Notes: generated by a model not told the origin, from the letters alone. DNA of 64,000 nt from Mucilaginibacter gossypii (GCF_900100945.1 NZ_FNCG01000002.1:597767-661766); one strand, 5' to 3'; positions 45,614-55,017 are shown, counted from the first letter of the stretch. Program-made: numbers and translations.

Positions 45614-46063
45614 ATGAACTACACTCAAATTTGCAAAGCTTTTAATGATTTAACCGTTACCGAGCTGTACCAATTACTAAAGCTCAGGAGCGAGGTATTT
45701 GTAGTTGAACAAAATTGTGTGTTTTTAGACACCGATGATAAAGACTACGCTTGCCACCATCTGTTATTGTTTGATAATGATCAGGAACTGGTGGCCTATG
45801 CCCGTATTGTACCCGCGGGTAAATCATATGCCGAAGCATCAATTGGGCGTATAGTTAGCAGCAAAAAAGTACGCGGTACGGGTGTAGGTAAAATACTAAC
45901 CCAGGCCGCCATCGATCAAACTAAAAAGATCTATGGAGATGTGCCTATCCGGATAGGGGCACAGTACTATGCTATCAAGTTTTATGAACAGTCGGGCTTT
46001 AAAATTGATGGTGAAATTTATGATGAAGATGGTATCGACCATATTGAAATGATCCTGTCCTGA
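45614..46063 (+). CDS. GNAT family N-acetyltransferase (ElaA-like)
   Basis: A 149-residue cytoplasmic acyltransferase. ATG 45614 fits the usual ElaA start (about LTVTELYQLLKLRSEVFVVEQNCVFLDTDDKD). The acetyl-CoA site is seen at GRIVSSKKVRGTGVGKILTQAAI (about 83-105), followed by IRIGAQYYAIKFYEQSGFKIDGEIYDEDGIDHIEMIL. ElaA proteins are widespread, with unsettled physiological substrates. The gene stands alone in this orientation. An upstream in-frame ATG at 45584 would add ten atypical residues. Confidence 0.93.
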   Translation: MNYTQICKAFNDLTVTELYQLLKLRSEVFVVEQNCVFLDTDDKDYACHHLLLFDNDQELVAYARIVPAGKSYAEASIGRIVSSKKVRGTGVGKILTQAAIDQTKKIYGDVPIRIGAQYYAIKFYEQSGFKIDGEIYDEDGIDHIEMILS

Positions 46064-46152
46064 CAGATCTCTACCTGAAAAGAGCACTGATGATTATTGT
46101 TGCCCGCTTTACTAATTTGATGCAGTTGTAAATGTGTTACTGATTAAATTGT

Positions 46153-46353
46153 ATGATGACACTTCCAAAAAAACTACATAGCATGAAAGTCATAATCTGC
46201 GAGGCGATGGTGTTTATCACGCTTGTACTGTCATCTATTGGTTGGGATTTGTCATACACATACCATGATCATCCTATGCCGTTGATTTTTTACTTTTGGG
46301 TAACCGCATTTACGTTATATTGGCGCCGTAAAAAGACAGTTCAGCGTGTATAG
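46153..46353 (+). CDS. Small membrane protein of unknown function
   Basis: A 66-residue frame with two hydrophobic segments (about 13-30, VIICEAMVFITLVLSSIG, and about 42-57, PLIFYFWVTAFTLYW) and a basic C-terminus (RRKKTVQRV). This positive-inside layout suggests a real two-helix membrane protein. No family is recognised. It lies 59 bp ahead of dps. ATG 46183 (MKVIICEAM) is an equally good start. Confidence 0.5.
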   Translation: MMTLPKKLHSMKVIICEAMVFITLVLSSIGWDLSYTYHDHPMPLIFYFWVTAFTLYWRRKKTVQRV

Positions 46354-46412
46354 GCATCTGCCAAAATATGAATAAGTTATAACAAGAATAACAATCACAA
46401 ATTACATATATC

Positions 46413-46886
46413 ATGAAAACAAACATCGGAATTAATGAAGCAGACCGCCAGGCCGTTTCAGATCAGTTAGCCAAATTATTAGCCGACGAATTTGTACTGT
46501 ACACCAAAACCCGTAATGCTCACTGGAATATTGAAGGCCCCGACTTTCATTCAATGCATGTGTTTTTTGAACAGCAATACAACGAGCTTGATGAAATTAT
46601 GGACAGCGTGGCCGAACGTATCCGTAAGATAGGTCATTACGCACCAGCTACTTTAACCCAGTTGTTGCAACTTACTCATTTAACCGAAAGGCTCGATCAC
46701 AAAAACGATAGCGCTGGCTTTTTGAAAGAATTGCTTGAAGACCATGAAAGTATCATCGAGTTCATACGCGGTAATATCAATCCCTTCGCAAATCAGTTTA
46801 ATGACGCCGGTACCAGCGACTTTATTACCGGCTTGATGGAAACACACGAGGGCATGGCCTGGATGCTGAGGTCGCACTTTAGATAA
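46413..46886 (+). CDS. dps: Dps-type ferritin-like DNA-protection protein
   Basis: A 157-residue Dps protein, a dodecameric cage that oxidises and stores iron and protects DNA under oxidative or starvation stress. The intersubunit ferroxidase ligands are present with the standard spacing: His 37 (NAHWNIEGPDF), His 49, Asp 64 and Glu 68 (EIMDSVAERI). Length is typical. A long perfect palindrome follows the gene and probably ends or stabilises its transcript. It appears monocistronic. Confidence 0.95.
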   Translation: MKTNIGINEADRQAVSDQLAKLLADEFVLYTKTRNAHWNIEGPDFHSMHVFFEQQYNELDEIMDSVAERIRKIGHYAPATLTQLLQLTHLTERLDHKNDSAGFLKELLEDHESIIEFIRGNINPFANQFNDAGTSDFITGLMETHEGMAWMLRSHFR

Positions 46887-46911
46887 AATGATCTCCCCGT
46901 TTAAATAACAC

Positions 46912-46965
46912 CTTTCGGCTCAAATGATCTTCCGGATGCAAACGGAAGATCATTTGAGCCGAAAG
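46912..46965. terminator. 23-bp perfect palindromic hairpin downstream of dps
   Basis: Arms 46912-46934 and 46943-46965 are exact inverted copies of 23 bases around the 8-nt loop GATGCAAA. The second arm is followed by TAAAATAAT, not a T-run, so it is not a canonical terminator on the plus strand. It may act as a 3' stabiliser or a bidirectional barrier. Confidence 0.7.
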
Positions 46966-47405
46966 TAAAATAATTATCCCTGCAATATTATTCAGCCTGC
47001 TCAAGGTAAGTTAGTTGTTGATGATAATCCTATTGCCATGTAAACCTTTTGCACCTTCAGTGCATTGCTTACTTGTTCTGAAGTAAGCCCCCCAAAGGAG
47101 AGCGTTAATACCATCGATAGTATAATGTATTAAAAAAAGATAGTACAGGATGCCAGATCATGATGAAAGCGTTAGTATTGTTTAATTATAAACTTACCAG
47201 CTTTCACGATAAATCTGTCTCATTTGTATTTAATCTCCGGTAATATCTTTAAAGAAGGTGCGGTTAAAGACCTTGACTCGATAAAAAAGACTGTGATTAA
47301 CCGGCAACTAATAAAGCAGTGCGAAATACGCCTTTACAGCAGTATTTTCCATTGGGCTCTTTCTCAAGAGCGGAATTTTAAAAACAGACAAAAAGATATT
47401 TTCAC
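46966..47405. other. Intergenic region between dps and the GH78-like gene
   Basis: About 440 bases with no supported gene. A 61-codon frame at 47224-47409 has no family resemblance and overlaps the next start. A CCCCAAAGGAGAG word near 47088-47100 resembles part of the repeat at 36693-36791 but is too short to call. The promoter of the downstream gene should lie here, though no exact TAnnTTTG was found. Confidence 0.6.
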
Positions 47406-49166
47406 ATGAAGAAAATCATCGGCATACTTACACTAACCATCATCTGTTTTATCTGTCAGGCCCAAAAGCTTCCTCCGGTTTTTGATGCTAAGCGATCTGC
47501 CGAAGCGCAATCTACAGAAACGGTAAGGAAATATCTTTCACCGGTCCGCATTCTTTGGAAATCGCCGAATGCAGCTACCAATATTATCAATGCCGAAAAA
47601 CTGCTGAAGCAAGGTGATGGACAAGCCGATCTTTCAGGTAATGACTTGTGCATTCTTCAAAGTGATGAAAAGGGAAAGCCCGGTTTATTGCTTGATTTTG
47701 GTAGGGAATTGCACGGCGGTTTGCAATTGGTAACCGATCAGTCAAGGGGTGGCAAGCCGGTGAGGGTGCGTATCCGTTTTGGCGAATCGGCAAGCGAAGC
47801 TATGTCAAACATCGATACCATAAAAGGTGCTACTAACGACCACGCTATGCGCGATATGATTATGTCCCTGCCATGGTTGGGTAAGCTGGAAATCGGTAAC
47901 ACCGGTTTTCGCTTTGTACGGATCGATTTGCTGGATGATAACAGTCAACTTAAGCTGAAAGAAGCAAGGGCTATTTTTGTTTACCGCGATATCCCTTACC
48001 TCGGCTCATTTAAATGCAGTGATACGCTGCTTAACAAAATATGGCTTACCGGTGCGTACACCGTACACCTCAATATGCAGGATTATCTTTGGGACGGTAT
48101 TAAACGCGACAGGCTGGTTTGGGTAGGCGATATGCATCCCGAAACATCAACCATTGCCGCTGTATTTGGCGATAATCCGGTAGTGTCAAAGAGCCTTGAT
48201 CTGGCACGGGACATTACCCCTTTGCCCGACTATATGAACGGTATGGTATCTTATTCTATGTGGTGGATCCTAATCCAACGCGATTGGTATATGTACACCG
48301 GTAATTTGAAATATCTGCAGCAGCAGAAAGCTTACCTGGTAAAGTTGCTGAATCAGTACGCTGTACAGGTTGATGCAAACGGCAGCGAAAAGTTGGACGG
48401 CGCCGGTCGGTTTTTGGACTGGCCATCGAGCGAAAACAAACCTGCTATTCATGCGGGTTTACAGGCCATGCTGGTGATGACCCTGAATGCCGGTGCCGAA
48501 CTCTGCAAAATATTGAATGATCAGGCCACCTCCCAAAAATGCGAAGCCGCGGTTGCTAAACTAAAAACCAATGTGCCGGATGCCAGCGGTTCAAAACAGG
48601 CGGCAGCCTTATTGGGCTTATCGGGTTTACTCCCTGCCGAAAAAGCAAACGATATTCTTTCTAAAGAGGGAATACACAATTACTCAACGTTTTTTGGTTA
48701 TTATATGCTGTTGACCAAAGCCAAAGCCGGCGACTACCAGGGTGGCATTGACGCTATCCGCAACTTTTGGGGCCCGATGCTGAACCTTGGCGCTACTACT
48801 TTTTGGGAAGATTTTAATATCGACTGGCTGCCCAACGCTTCGCGGATAGATGAGTTGGTGCCCGATGGTAAAAAAGATATCCATGGTGATTATGGCGCTT
48901 ATTGTTATAAAGGTTTCAGGCATAGTCTTTCGCATGGCTGGGCATCAGGGCCAACACCGTGGTTAACTGAGTATGTGCTGGGTGTAAAGATAATTGCGCC
49001 AGGTTGTAAGGTAATTAAGATTGAACCCCATTTGGGCGATCTGAGCTTTGCCGAAGGAACTTATCCAACACCATATGGTATTGTGAAAATTAAACATGTT
49101 AAGCAGGCTGATGGTAAAGTAAAAACCACAATTAATGCGCCCGCGGAAGTTAAGGTGGTCCAATAA
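47406..49166 (+). CDS. Secreted GH78-like alpha-L-rhamnosidase
   Basis: A 586-residue secreted enzyme with a signal peptide (cleavage near ICQAQ). A beta domain (about 60-195, LLLDFGRELHGGLQLVTD, GFRFVRIDL) precedes the alpha/alpha barrel (about 205-495). The barrel holds the GH78 hallmark YLWDGIKRDRLVWVGDMHPETSTIAAVFGD, including the acidic residues used in catalysis. The conserved ATTFWEDFNIDWL and SLSHGWASGPTPWLTEYVLGVKI blocks close it. It is shorter than many GH78 enzymes, having fewer N-terminal beta modules. Rhamnose released by it could feed the rhaM product. It is not adjacent to a SusC/SusD pair. Confidence 0.9.
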   Translation: MKKIIGILTLTIICFICQAQKLPPVFDAKRSAEAQSTETVRKYLSPVRILWKSPNAATNIINAEKLLKQGDGQADLSGNDLCILQSDEKGKPGLLLDFGRELHGGLQLVTDQSRGGKPVRVRIRFGESASEAMSNIDTIKGATNDHAMRDMIMSLPWLGKLEIGNTGFRFVRIDLLDDNSQLKLKEARAIFVYRDIPYLGSFKCSDTLLNKIWLTGAYTVHLNMQDYLWDGIKRDRLVWVGDMHPETSTIAAVFGDNPVVSKSLDLARDITPLPDYMNGMVSYSMWWILIQRDWYMYTGNLKYLQQQKAYLVKLLNQYAVQVDANGSEKLDGAGRFLDWPSSENKPAIHAGLQAMLVMTLNAGAELCKILNDQATSQKCEAAVAKLKTNVPDASGSKQAAALLGLSGLLPAEKANDILSKEGIHNYSTFFGYYMLLTKAKAGDYQGGIDAIRNFWGPMLNLGATTFWEDFNIDWLPNASRIDELVPDGKKDIHGDYGAYCYKGFRHSLSHGWASGPTPWLTEYVLGVKIIAPGCKVIKIEPHLGDLSFAEGTYPTPYGIVKIKHVKQADGKVKTTINAPAEVKVVQ

Positions 49167-49170
49167 ATAT

Positions 49171-49542
49171 CTACCGTTGCCGCTGGCAAAACCGTAAAGT
49201 ATTGCCGTCAGTATCCGTAACATAAAACTCGCGCGTTCCCCAGGTTTGGTCGGTTGGTCCCTGGTGAACGGGCGATTCTTTTTTAACTGAGGTATCCAAC
49301 CCGCGGGATAGGTAATATGTAAACCGGCTATCCACATCATTAACCCAAACATTTACCACCGAACCAAATAAGCGGTCGCTTTCATATACGGTTAACTACA
49401 TCTCTCCAAATTCGCTTATTAGGTCAATAACGCCGTCATCAGCCGTGGCTTCAGGGTATTTGAGCCTGAAATCAAGCACGTTGGTGTAAAAACCGACGGC
49501 TTGTCGTAAATCGCGGCATTTAAAAAGCGGGATCATTTTCAT
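49171..49542 (-). pseudogene. VOC-family (glyoxalase/bleomycin-resistance-like) gene interrupted by in-frame TAG
   Basis: Translating the minus strand from ATG 49542 gives a VOC domain (MKMIPLFKCRDLRQAVGFY, VLDFRLKYPEA). It stops at a TAG (49398-49396) after 48 codons and then continues in the same frame with LTVYESDRLFGSVVNVWVNDVD and TDQTWGTREFYVTDTDGNTLRF to a normal stop. Both halves belong to one family and no shift is needed. In relatives I would expect Gln where the TAG stands (EMQLTVYESD), so a single CAG-to-TAG change explains it. The gene is probably inactive unless the stop is read through. Confidence 0.88.
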
Positions 49543-49702
49543 TGTGAAGTATTTGCTTAAAGTTAGCCCTAAACTTTTGTTAGAAGAAATATTAAAAGCG
49601 CGGTGATTGAATAATTGGATTTTTCATTGTTCAAAACAAATTTGTTACGGAGTTATTGATATTAAAAGTGCTATCTTGGTGTAATTATAAATCGCTGTAC
49701 CT

Positions 49703-50338
49703 ATGTCTACAACAAAGCCCTTCACTCCAACCGACGGCGAAGACAATTCAAACGGAACGCGCCGTGATTTTCTTAAGCAAACATCGCTGTTAACGGCCAT
49801 TGCCTTAACACCGGGTACTGTAGTTAAAGCGGCCGAAAACCAATGGGATGAGAAATTTGCCGGCGTTTTTGAAAAGCAAGCCCTGCACCTGGAGGTGAAC
49901 GGTGTAAAACATGAATTGATGGTTGAACCGCGTGTGACCCTGCTGGAAGTGCTGCGCGAATACCTCGACCTTACGGGTACCAAAAAGGGTTGCGACCGCG
50001 GCCAGTGCGGCGCTTGTACAGTGCATGTAAATGGCGTACGCATTAACTCGTGCCTAAGCCTTGCATTGACAAATGATGGTAAAAAGATAACTACTATTGA
50101 AGGCCTTGCCAAAGAGGAAGAGCTGCATCCCATGCAGGAGGCTTTTATTAAGCACGATGGTTTTCAGTGCGGATATTGTACATCAGGACAGATCATGTCG
50201 GCCGTGGCTTTGCTTAAAGAAGGACATACCGGATCTGAAACAGAGATCAGGGAATTTATGAGCGGTAACATTTGCCGTTGCGGCGCTTATCCCAATATTG
50301 TTAAGGCTATTCAGGAAGTTAAAGGAGGTATGGTATGA
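49703..50338 (+). CDS. Aldehyde/xanthine dehydrogenase-type 2Fe-2S subunit with Tat signal (PaoA-like)
   Basis: A 211-residue iron-sulfur subunit exported by the Tat path (TRRDFLKQTSLLTAIAL, about 19-35). The plant-type ferredoxin domain (about 60-135) has the GCDRGQCGACTVHVNG cluster site and Cys at NSCLSL. The second domain (about 140-205) has QCGYCTSGQ and GNICRCGAYPNI. It forms a periplasmic trimer with the next two products, like E. coli PaoABC (YagTSR), passing electrons from the molybdenum site. It overlaps the FAD subunit gene by 4 bp. E. coli PaoA has the same length and a Tat signal. Confidence 0.95.
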   Translation: MSTTKPFTPTDGEDNSNGTRRDFLKQTSLLTAIALTPGTVVKAAENQWDEKFAGVFEKQALHLEVNGVKHELMVEPRVTLLEVLREYLDLTGTKKGCDRGQCGACTVHVNGVRINSCLSLALTNDGKKITTIEGLAKEEELHPMQEAFIKHDGFQCGYCTSGQIMSAVALLKEGHTGSETEIREFMSGNICRCGAYPNIVKAIQEVKGGMV

Positions 50339-51327
50339 ACCAGTTTCAATACACACGACCAGCCGAAACGGCTGTTGCCATTAAATCATTGGCAAAAGAA
50401 CCAAACGGCTACTTTTTGGCAGGCGGAACCAACTTGGTTGATATGATGAAAATGGGATTGGTAGTACCGGACAAGTTGATTGATATTAACCGCCTCCCGC
50501 TTAAAAAGATAGAGAGAACGCCTACAGGTATACACATAGGTGCTTTAGCCTCCAATAGCGAGGTTGCCGAGCACGCTTATATAAAGGCGCAATACCCGTT
50601 GCTGGCGCTGGCCATCAATGCCGGTGCTTCGCCGCAGTTGCGCAATATGGCTACCGTTGGGGGCAATCTTATGCAACGTACCCGCTGTCCTTATTTTTTT
50701 GATACTGCTATGCCTTGCAATAAACGTACTCCCGGAAGCGGTTGTGGAGCATTGCAAGGGATTAATCGTATGCATGCCCTTTTTGGCGCCAGCGATAAAT
50801 GTATTGCTGTTAACCCCAGTGATATGAATGTGGCGATGGCCGCGTTGGATGCCACCATCCACGTAACGGGTGTAAAAGGCCCGAGAGCCATTAATATTGG
50901 TGATTTTCACCGCTTGCCAGGCGATCATCCGGAACTTGATAATACCTTGCAAAAAGGCGAGTTGATCACTTCAGTTGATTTGCCCGCAGCATCATCTGCT
51001 TATAACAAGCATGTTTACTATTTAAAGATTCGCGACCGTACATCATATGCCTTTGCCCTGGTTTCGGTGGCTGCCGCTTTGCATATCGAAAATAATACTA
51101 TTACAGGTGCAAGACTGGCCATGGGCGGGGTGGCACATAAGCCATGGCGTTTAACCGCTGCCGAAATATTTTTAAAAGGTAAAGCTATTACTGAAGATAA
51201 TTTTAAGCAGGCCGCGCAAATTGCCATGCAGGGTGCTAAAGCTTATGAGTACAATAAGTTTAAGTTAAAGCTTGCACCTAATGCTATTGTACAATCCTTA
51301 AAATTGGCCACCGGCCTTGCATCATAA
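50335..51327 (+). CDS. FAD-binding subunit of the molybdenum hydroxylase (PaoB-like)
   Basis: A 330-residue FAD subunit of a xanthine dehydrogenase-family enzyme. The FAD loop is FLAGGTNLVDMMKMGL (about 25-40), with ASPQLRNMATVGGNLMQRTRCPYFF (about 98-122). The CPYF..CNKR..GSGCGAL stretch is the additional 4Fe-4S cysteine insertion known from PaoB and 4-hydroxybenzoyl-CoA reductase. The C-terminal domain has AFALVSVAAAL and GGVAHKPWRLTAAE. It overlaps its neighbour upstream by 4 bp and lies 40 bp ahead of the catalytic subunit gene. Confidence 0.95.
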   Translation: MNQFQYTRPAETAVAIKSLAKEPNGYFLAGGTNLVDMMKMGLVVPDKLIDINRLPLKKIERTPTGIHIGALASNSEVAEHAYIKAQYPLLALAINAGASPQLRNMATVGGNLMQRTRCPYFFDTAMPCNKRTPGSGCGALQGINRMHALFGASDKCIAVNPSDMNVAMAALDATIHVTGVKGPRAINIGDFHRLPGDHPELDNTLQKGELITSVDLPAASSAYNKHVYYLKIRDRTSYAFALVSVAAALHIENNTITGARLAMGGVAHKPWRLTAAEIFLKGKAITEDNFKQAAQIAMQGAKAYEYNKFKLKLAPNAIVQSLKLATGLAS

Positions 51328-51367
51328 ATTAACGACTATTTAGCTAATAGATTTAATACTGATCTTC

Positions 51368-53500
51368 ATGAAAAAAGACGCAATTGGCGATTCCTTAAGC
51401 CGTGTTGATGGCCGGTTAAAAGTAACCGGCGGAGCTAAATACAGCGGTGAGTATAAAGTCCCCAACCTCACCTATGGGGTGCTGGTATCGGCAACTATTG
51501 CTTCTGGTACGGTAACTGCACTTGATACCAGGGCTGCCGAGCGTGCACCGGGAGTGCTTGCTGTCATTACGCCATTTAATGCGCCAAAAGTACCGGGCTA
51601 CCAGGCCGGCGCAGAAAGGCCGGTACGCGGGCTTAAGTTATTTAATGATAATAAGATTTACTTTAACTCGCAACCCATTGCGTTGGTAGTTGCTGATACC
51701 TTTGAACGGGCTACCTATGCGGCATGCCTGGTTAAAGCAACTTACAATACTGAGCCTTTTGAAACTGATTTTCATAAAAACATAGATAAAGGGGTAACCC
51801 CGCAAAAAGGTAATTATAAAGATTATGTGCGCGGTGAGGCAAATGCCTATAAAAATGCCCCGGTAGTGGTTGAGGAGGAATATCTGCTTCCTACAGAAGT
51901 ACATAACCCTATGGAATTGCACGTTACCACCGCGTTTTGGGATGGGGATGATAAGGTTACACTGTATACCAAATCGCAGGGCGTAAAAGGCTCCCAGCGA
52001 TCCATTGCTGCGGCGTTCGGACTTAACCCCGATAATGTGCAGATCAATTCGAGGTTTGTTGGTGGAGCTTTCGGCTCTTCGTTACGTACCTGGCCGCATG
52101 AAATTGCAGCCGCACAGGCAGCTAAACTGGTAAAACGCCCGGTTAAACTTACACTCACCCGCGAACAGATGTTTACGCAGGTAGGATATCGCCCTTTAAC
52201 CATTCAAAAAATAGGACTGGGCGCTACTGCCGATGGTAAGCTGATTGGTATTACCCATGAATCGCATTCGCAAACAGCCGTTTATGAAGAATTTACTGAA
52301 GGGGCGGTAAATGTATCGCAGTTTTTATATAACAGTCCTAATGTAAATACGCTCTACAAGGTAGTGCCTTTAAATGTCGGTGTGCCTGCGCCTATGCGTG
52401 GTCCGGGAGAGGCTACAGGTTCTTTCGCACTTGAATCGGCGCTGGATGAGTTATCTTACAAGCTTAACCTCGATCCCATAGAGTTAAGACTAAGAAACTA
52501 TACCGATACTGATCCTGAACGGAACAAGCCATGGTCGAGCAAATACCTAAAGGAATGTTACCAGAAAGGGGCCGAGGCCATAGGCTGGGCTGATCGTAAA
52601 GCCCAACCCGGCGCCAATAAAGAGGGCGAATGGCTGGTAGGCTACGGGATAGGCTGCGGTGCGTTTGGCGCATACCGGGGCAATGCCGTGGCTAAAATAA
52701 AGTTGACGGCCGATGGCAGTGTGAACATTCAGAGTGCCACGAGCGATATCGGCCCGGGCACCGGCACATCAATGGTATTGATAGCTGCTGATACTTTGGG
52801 AATCCCTGCGGATAAGATCACGTTTGAGCTGGGCAATTCGGCTTTTCCTAATGCGCCAACGCAGGGTGGGTCGGCAACGGTATCATCTGTTGGTTCGGCG
52901 GTACATGATGTGTGTGTGGCTTTGAAACAGAAACTGTACATTATGGCCGGCAAACCCGCCGATAGTATGGAGCCTATTGATTACGTTGCTGTGTTAAAGC
53001 AAAACAATATGCCGTCGGTTGAGCTTACACAAGAATCAAAAGGCAATCCCGAAGCGCAAAAATATTCCATGTACTCGTTTTCGGCGCATTTTGCCAAAGT
53101 GCATGTACACCCGCTTACAGGGCAGGTAAAGATCAAAAAGATTGTAGCCTGTGTTGATGCCGGAAAAATAGTTAACCACAAAACCGCCAGCAGCCAGATG
53201 ATTGGCGGCGCGGTTGGCGGTGTAGGCATGGCCATGACTGAAGAAGCTGTTTTTGATAATCGCTACGGGCGCTATATTAATGGTAACTTTGCTGATTACC
53301 ACGTGCCTGTAAATGCCGATATCCAGCAGATAGAAGCTATATTTATTGATAAGCCCGATCCGGTTTTAAACCCGGTAGGCACCAAAGGTATTGGCGAAAT
53401 TTCGTTGATAGGGGTAGCTCCCGCTTTGGCAAACGCCATTTATAATGCTACGGGCAAAAGGGTAAGGGAATTGCCCATAACACCCGACAAACTGATATAG
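51368..53500 (+). CDS. Molybdopterin-binding catalytic subunit, aldehyde/xanthine dehydrogenase family (PaoC-like)
   Basis: A 710-residue catalytic subunit. The N-terminal a/b hammerhead domain (about 10-125) begins GDSLSRVDGRLKVTGGAKYSGEY. The molybdopterin domains follow, with NSRFVGGAFGSSLRTWPHEIAAAQAA, the PMRGPGEATGSFALESALDEL block and TSDIGPGTGTSMVLIAADTLG. The catalytic Glu is in GTKGIGEISLIGVAPALANAIYNATG (about residue 677). Length and order match PaoC/YagR. The likely reaction is oxidation of aldehydes in the periplasm, though N-heterocycle substrates are possible. The substrate cannot be read from this sequence. Confidence 0.95.
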   Translation: MKKDAIGDSLSRVDGRLKVTGGAKYSGEYKVPNLTYGVLVSATIASGTVTALDTRAAERAPGVLAVITPFNAPKVPGYQAGAERPVRGLKLFNDNKIYFNSQPIALVVADTFERATYAACLVKATYNTEPFETDFHKNIDKGVTPQKGNYKDYVRGEANAYKNAPVVVEEEYLLPTEVHNPMELHVTTAFWDGDDKVTLYTKSQGVKGSQRSIAAAFGLNPDNVQINSRFVGGAFGSSLRTWPHEIAAAQAAKLVKRPVKLTLTREQMFTQVGYRPLTIQKIGLGATADGKLIGITHESHSQTAVYEEFTEGAVNVSQFLYNSPNVNTLYKVVPLNVGVPAPMRGPGEATGSFALESALDELSYKLNLDPIELRLRNYTDTDPERNKPWSSKYLKECYQKGAEAIGWADRKAQPGANKEGEWLVGYGIGCGAFGAYRGNAVAKIKLTADGSVNIQSATSDIGPGTGTSMVLIAADTLGIPADKITFELGNSAFPNAPTQGGSATVSSVGSAVHDVCVALKQKLYIMAGKPADSMEPIDYVAVLKQNNMPSVELTQESKGNPEAQKYSMYSFSAHFAKVHVHPLTGQVKIKKIVACVDAGKIVNHKTASSQMIGGAVGGVGMAMTEEAVFDNRYGRYINGNFADYHVPVNADIQQIEAIFIDKPDPVLNPVGTKGIGEISLIGVAPALANAIYNATGKRVRELPITPDKLI

Positions 53501-53514
53501 CTGTAAAGCTGCTG

Positions 53515-54654
53515 ATGAAAGAGATCATTGATATTGTTGCTGCCTATGATGAGGCACATGCACTGGGAAAAAAAACTGCACTGGCTACTGTTGTATTGGT
53601 GGAAGGTTCTGCCTATCGTCGGGCCGGCGCACGTATGCTGATTACTGAGGACGGGCAACTTACCGGCGCCATCAGCGGCGGGTGTTTGGAAGGCGATGCC
53701 CTACGCAAAGCCCGACTGGTGATCCTGCAGCAACAACCTTTACTGGTAACCTATGATACTACCGACGATGATGATGCCAAGCTGGGCGTAGGATTGGGTT
53801 GCAACGGTATTATCCATATTCTTATTGAACCCATAACCAGCGATATCAATAACCCAATTAGTCTGTTGAAAAATATCGTCAGCAATGGTCAGCATGTCGT
53901 ACTTGCAACTGTATTCTCCATTAAAGACAGAAAAGCGGCGCAGCCCGGTACGTGCCTTTGCCTTACCGAAGATAAACTTACGATAAGCCATTCCGAGCAT
54001 CTGCCATACCAGGTTGCTTTGGTAAGTGATGCTGAAAGGGTACTGGAGGAACAGCGATCAGAAATACGGTTTTACCAAGCTGATACCGAGTATACTGCTT
54101 TTGTAGAACATATTAAACCTGTGATTTCGCTCGTGATTGTGGGGGCAGGTAACGACGCAATTCCTTTAACACGAATAGCTGCGGTTTTAGGTTGGAATAT
54201 TACCGTGATAGATGGTCGGCCTAATTATGCCGTTAAGCAACGGTTCCCGTTTGCTCAAAATATTGTAACTGCCAAACCGGCTGAGGTATTATCACATATA
54301 AAGATCGGTGATCGCACGGCTATGGTTATGATGACCCACAATTATAACTATGAGATAGCGCTGCTTAAAGAACTATTACCGACATCGTTACCCTATATCG
54401 GCATCCTCGGCCCCAAAAAGAAATTGGAACGTATGCTGGCAGAAGTTGAACATGCAGGCATATCTATTAGCGAAGCACAAATGAACAACATCTATGGCCC
54501 GGTAGGCTTGGATTTAGGCGCAGAGGGGGCCGAAGAGATAGCCTTATCGATTATGTCTGAAATTAAAGCGGTATTATCAGCACGCCAGGGATATTCATTG
54601 AAATATAAACCCGCGCCCATTCATATTTCTAATCTTCAATACCTGGTTAAGTAG
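53515..54654 (+). CDS. XdhC/CoxI-family molybdenum cofactor maturation protein (PaoD-like)
   Basis: A 379-residue cytoplasmic chaperone that inserts sulfurated molybdenum cofactor into the catalytic subunit. The N-terminal XdhC/CoxI domain (about 10-110) shows ATVVLVEGSAYRRAGARMLITEDGQLTGAISGGCLEGD and the GLGCNGIIHILIEPI segment. The C-terminal Rossmann domain (about 205-350) has VIVGAGNDAIPLTRIAAVLGW and MTHNYNYEIALLKELL, then GILGPKKKLERML and IYGPVGLDLGAEGAEEIALSIMSEI. Its presence 14 bp after the catalytic subunit completes a self-contained four-gene operon. Confidence 0.95.
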   Translation: MKEIIDIVAAYDEAHALGKKTALATVVLVEGSAYRRAGARMLITEDGQLTGAISGGCLEGDALRKARLVILQQQPLLVTYDTTDDDDAKLGVGLGCNGIIHILIEPITSDINNPISLLKNIVSNGQHVVLATVFSIKDRKAAQPGTCLCLTEDKLTISHSEHLPYQVALVSDAERVLEEQRSEIRFYQADTEYTAFVEHIKPVISLVIVGAGNDAIPLTRIAAVLGWNITVIDGRPNYAVKQRFPFAQNIVTAKPAEVLSHIKIGDRTAMVMMTHNYNYEIALLKELLPTSLPYIGILGPKKKLERMLAEVEHAGISISEAQMNNIYGPVGLDLGAEGAEEIALSIMSEIKAVLSARQGYSLKYKPAPIHISNLQYLVK

Positions 54655-55017
54655 CCGTCAGGTATCCGTTCTTTTTTATTATATACTTCTGATAATTTTT
54701 CAATATCTCCCGAATTAACCGTTTTGGTTGCGATTTGTCATACCGCAATCATTAATTATCTCAAACCGTAAAATAGACCAAAACATCAGAGCTTTAGCCA
54801 TTTTTAATCAGGTATTACTGCGCAATTTTGTATCGCATAGGTGAGGTAATGCAGAGGAATGGGTTGAGTTTTTAAGTGTGTAATATTTAAACTAAGATGA
54901 GGCCGGTTGCCATAAACTTCAGTAAATTCATGGTAGAAAAACGAGGCAAATGAAGCCGGAATATTTTTCAGATCGGAACCTGATCCTGCTTTACCTGCCT
55001 ATAAAATATTAAGTATC
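54655..55017. other. 363-bp intergenic region before the NDH-2-like gene
   Basis: I see no gene, terminator hairpin or exact promoter element here. The segment is AT-rich and should contain the promoter of the dehydrogenase gene. Confidence 0.6.

Noticed and set aside
47224..47409. 61-codon frame just before the GH78-like gene
   Set aside because: It overlaps the next start by 4 bases, but has no recognisable motif or export signal and lies where a promoter is expected.
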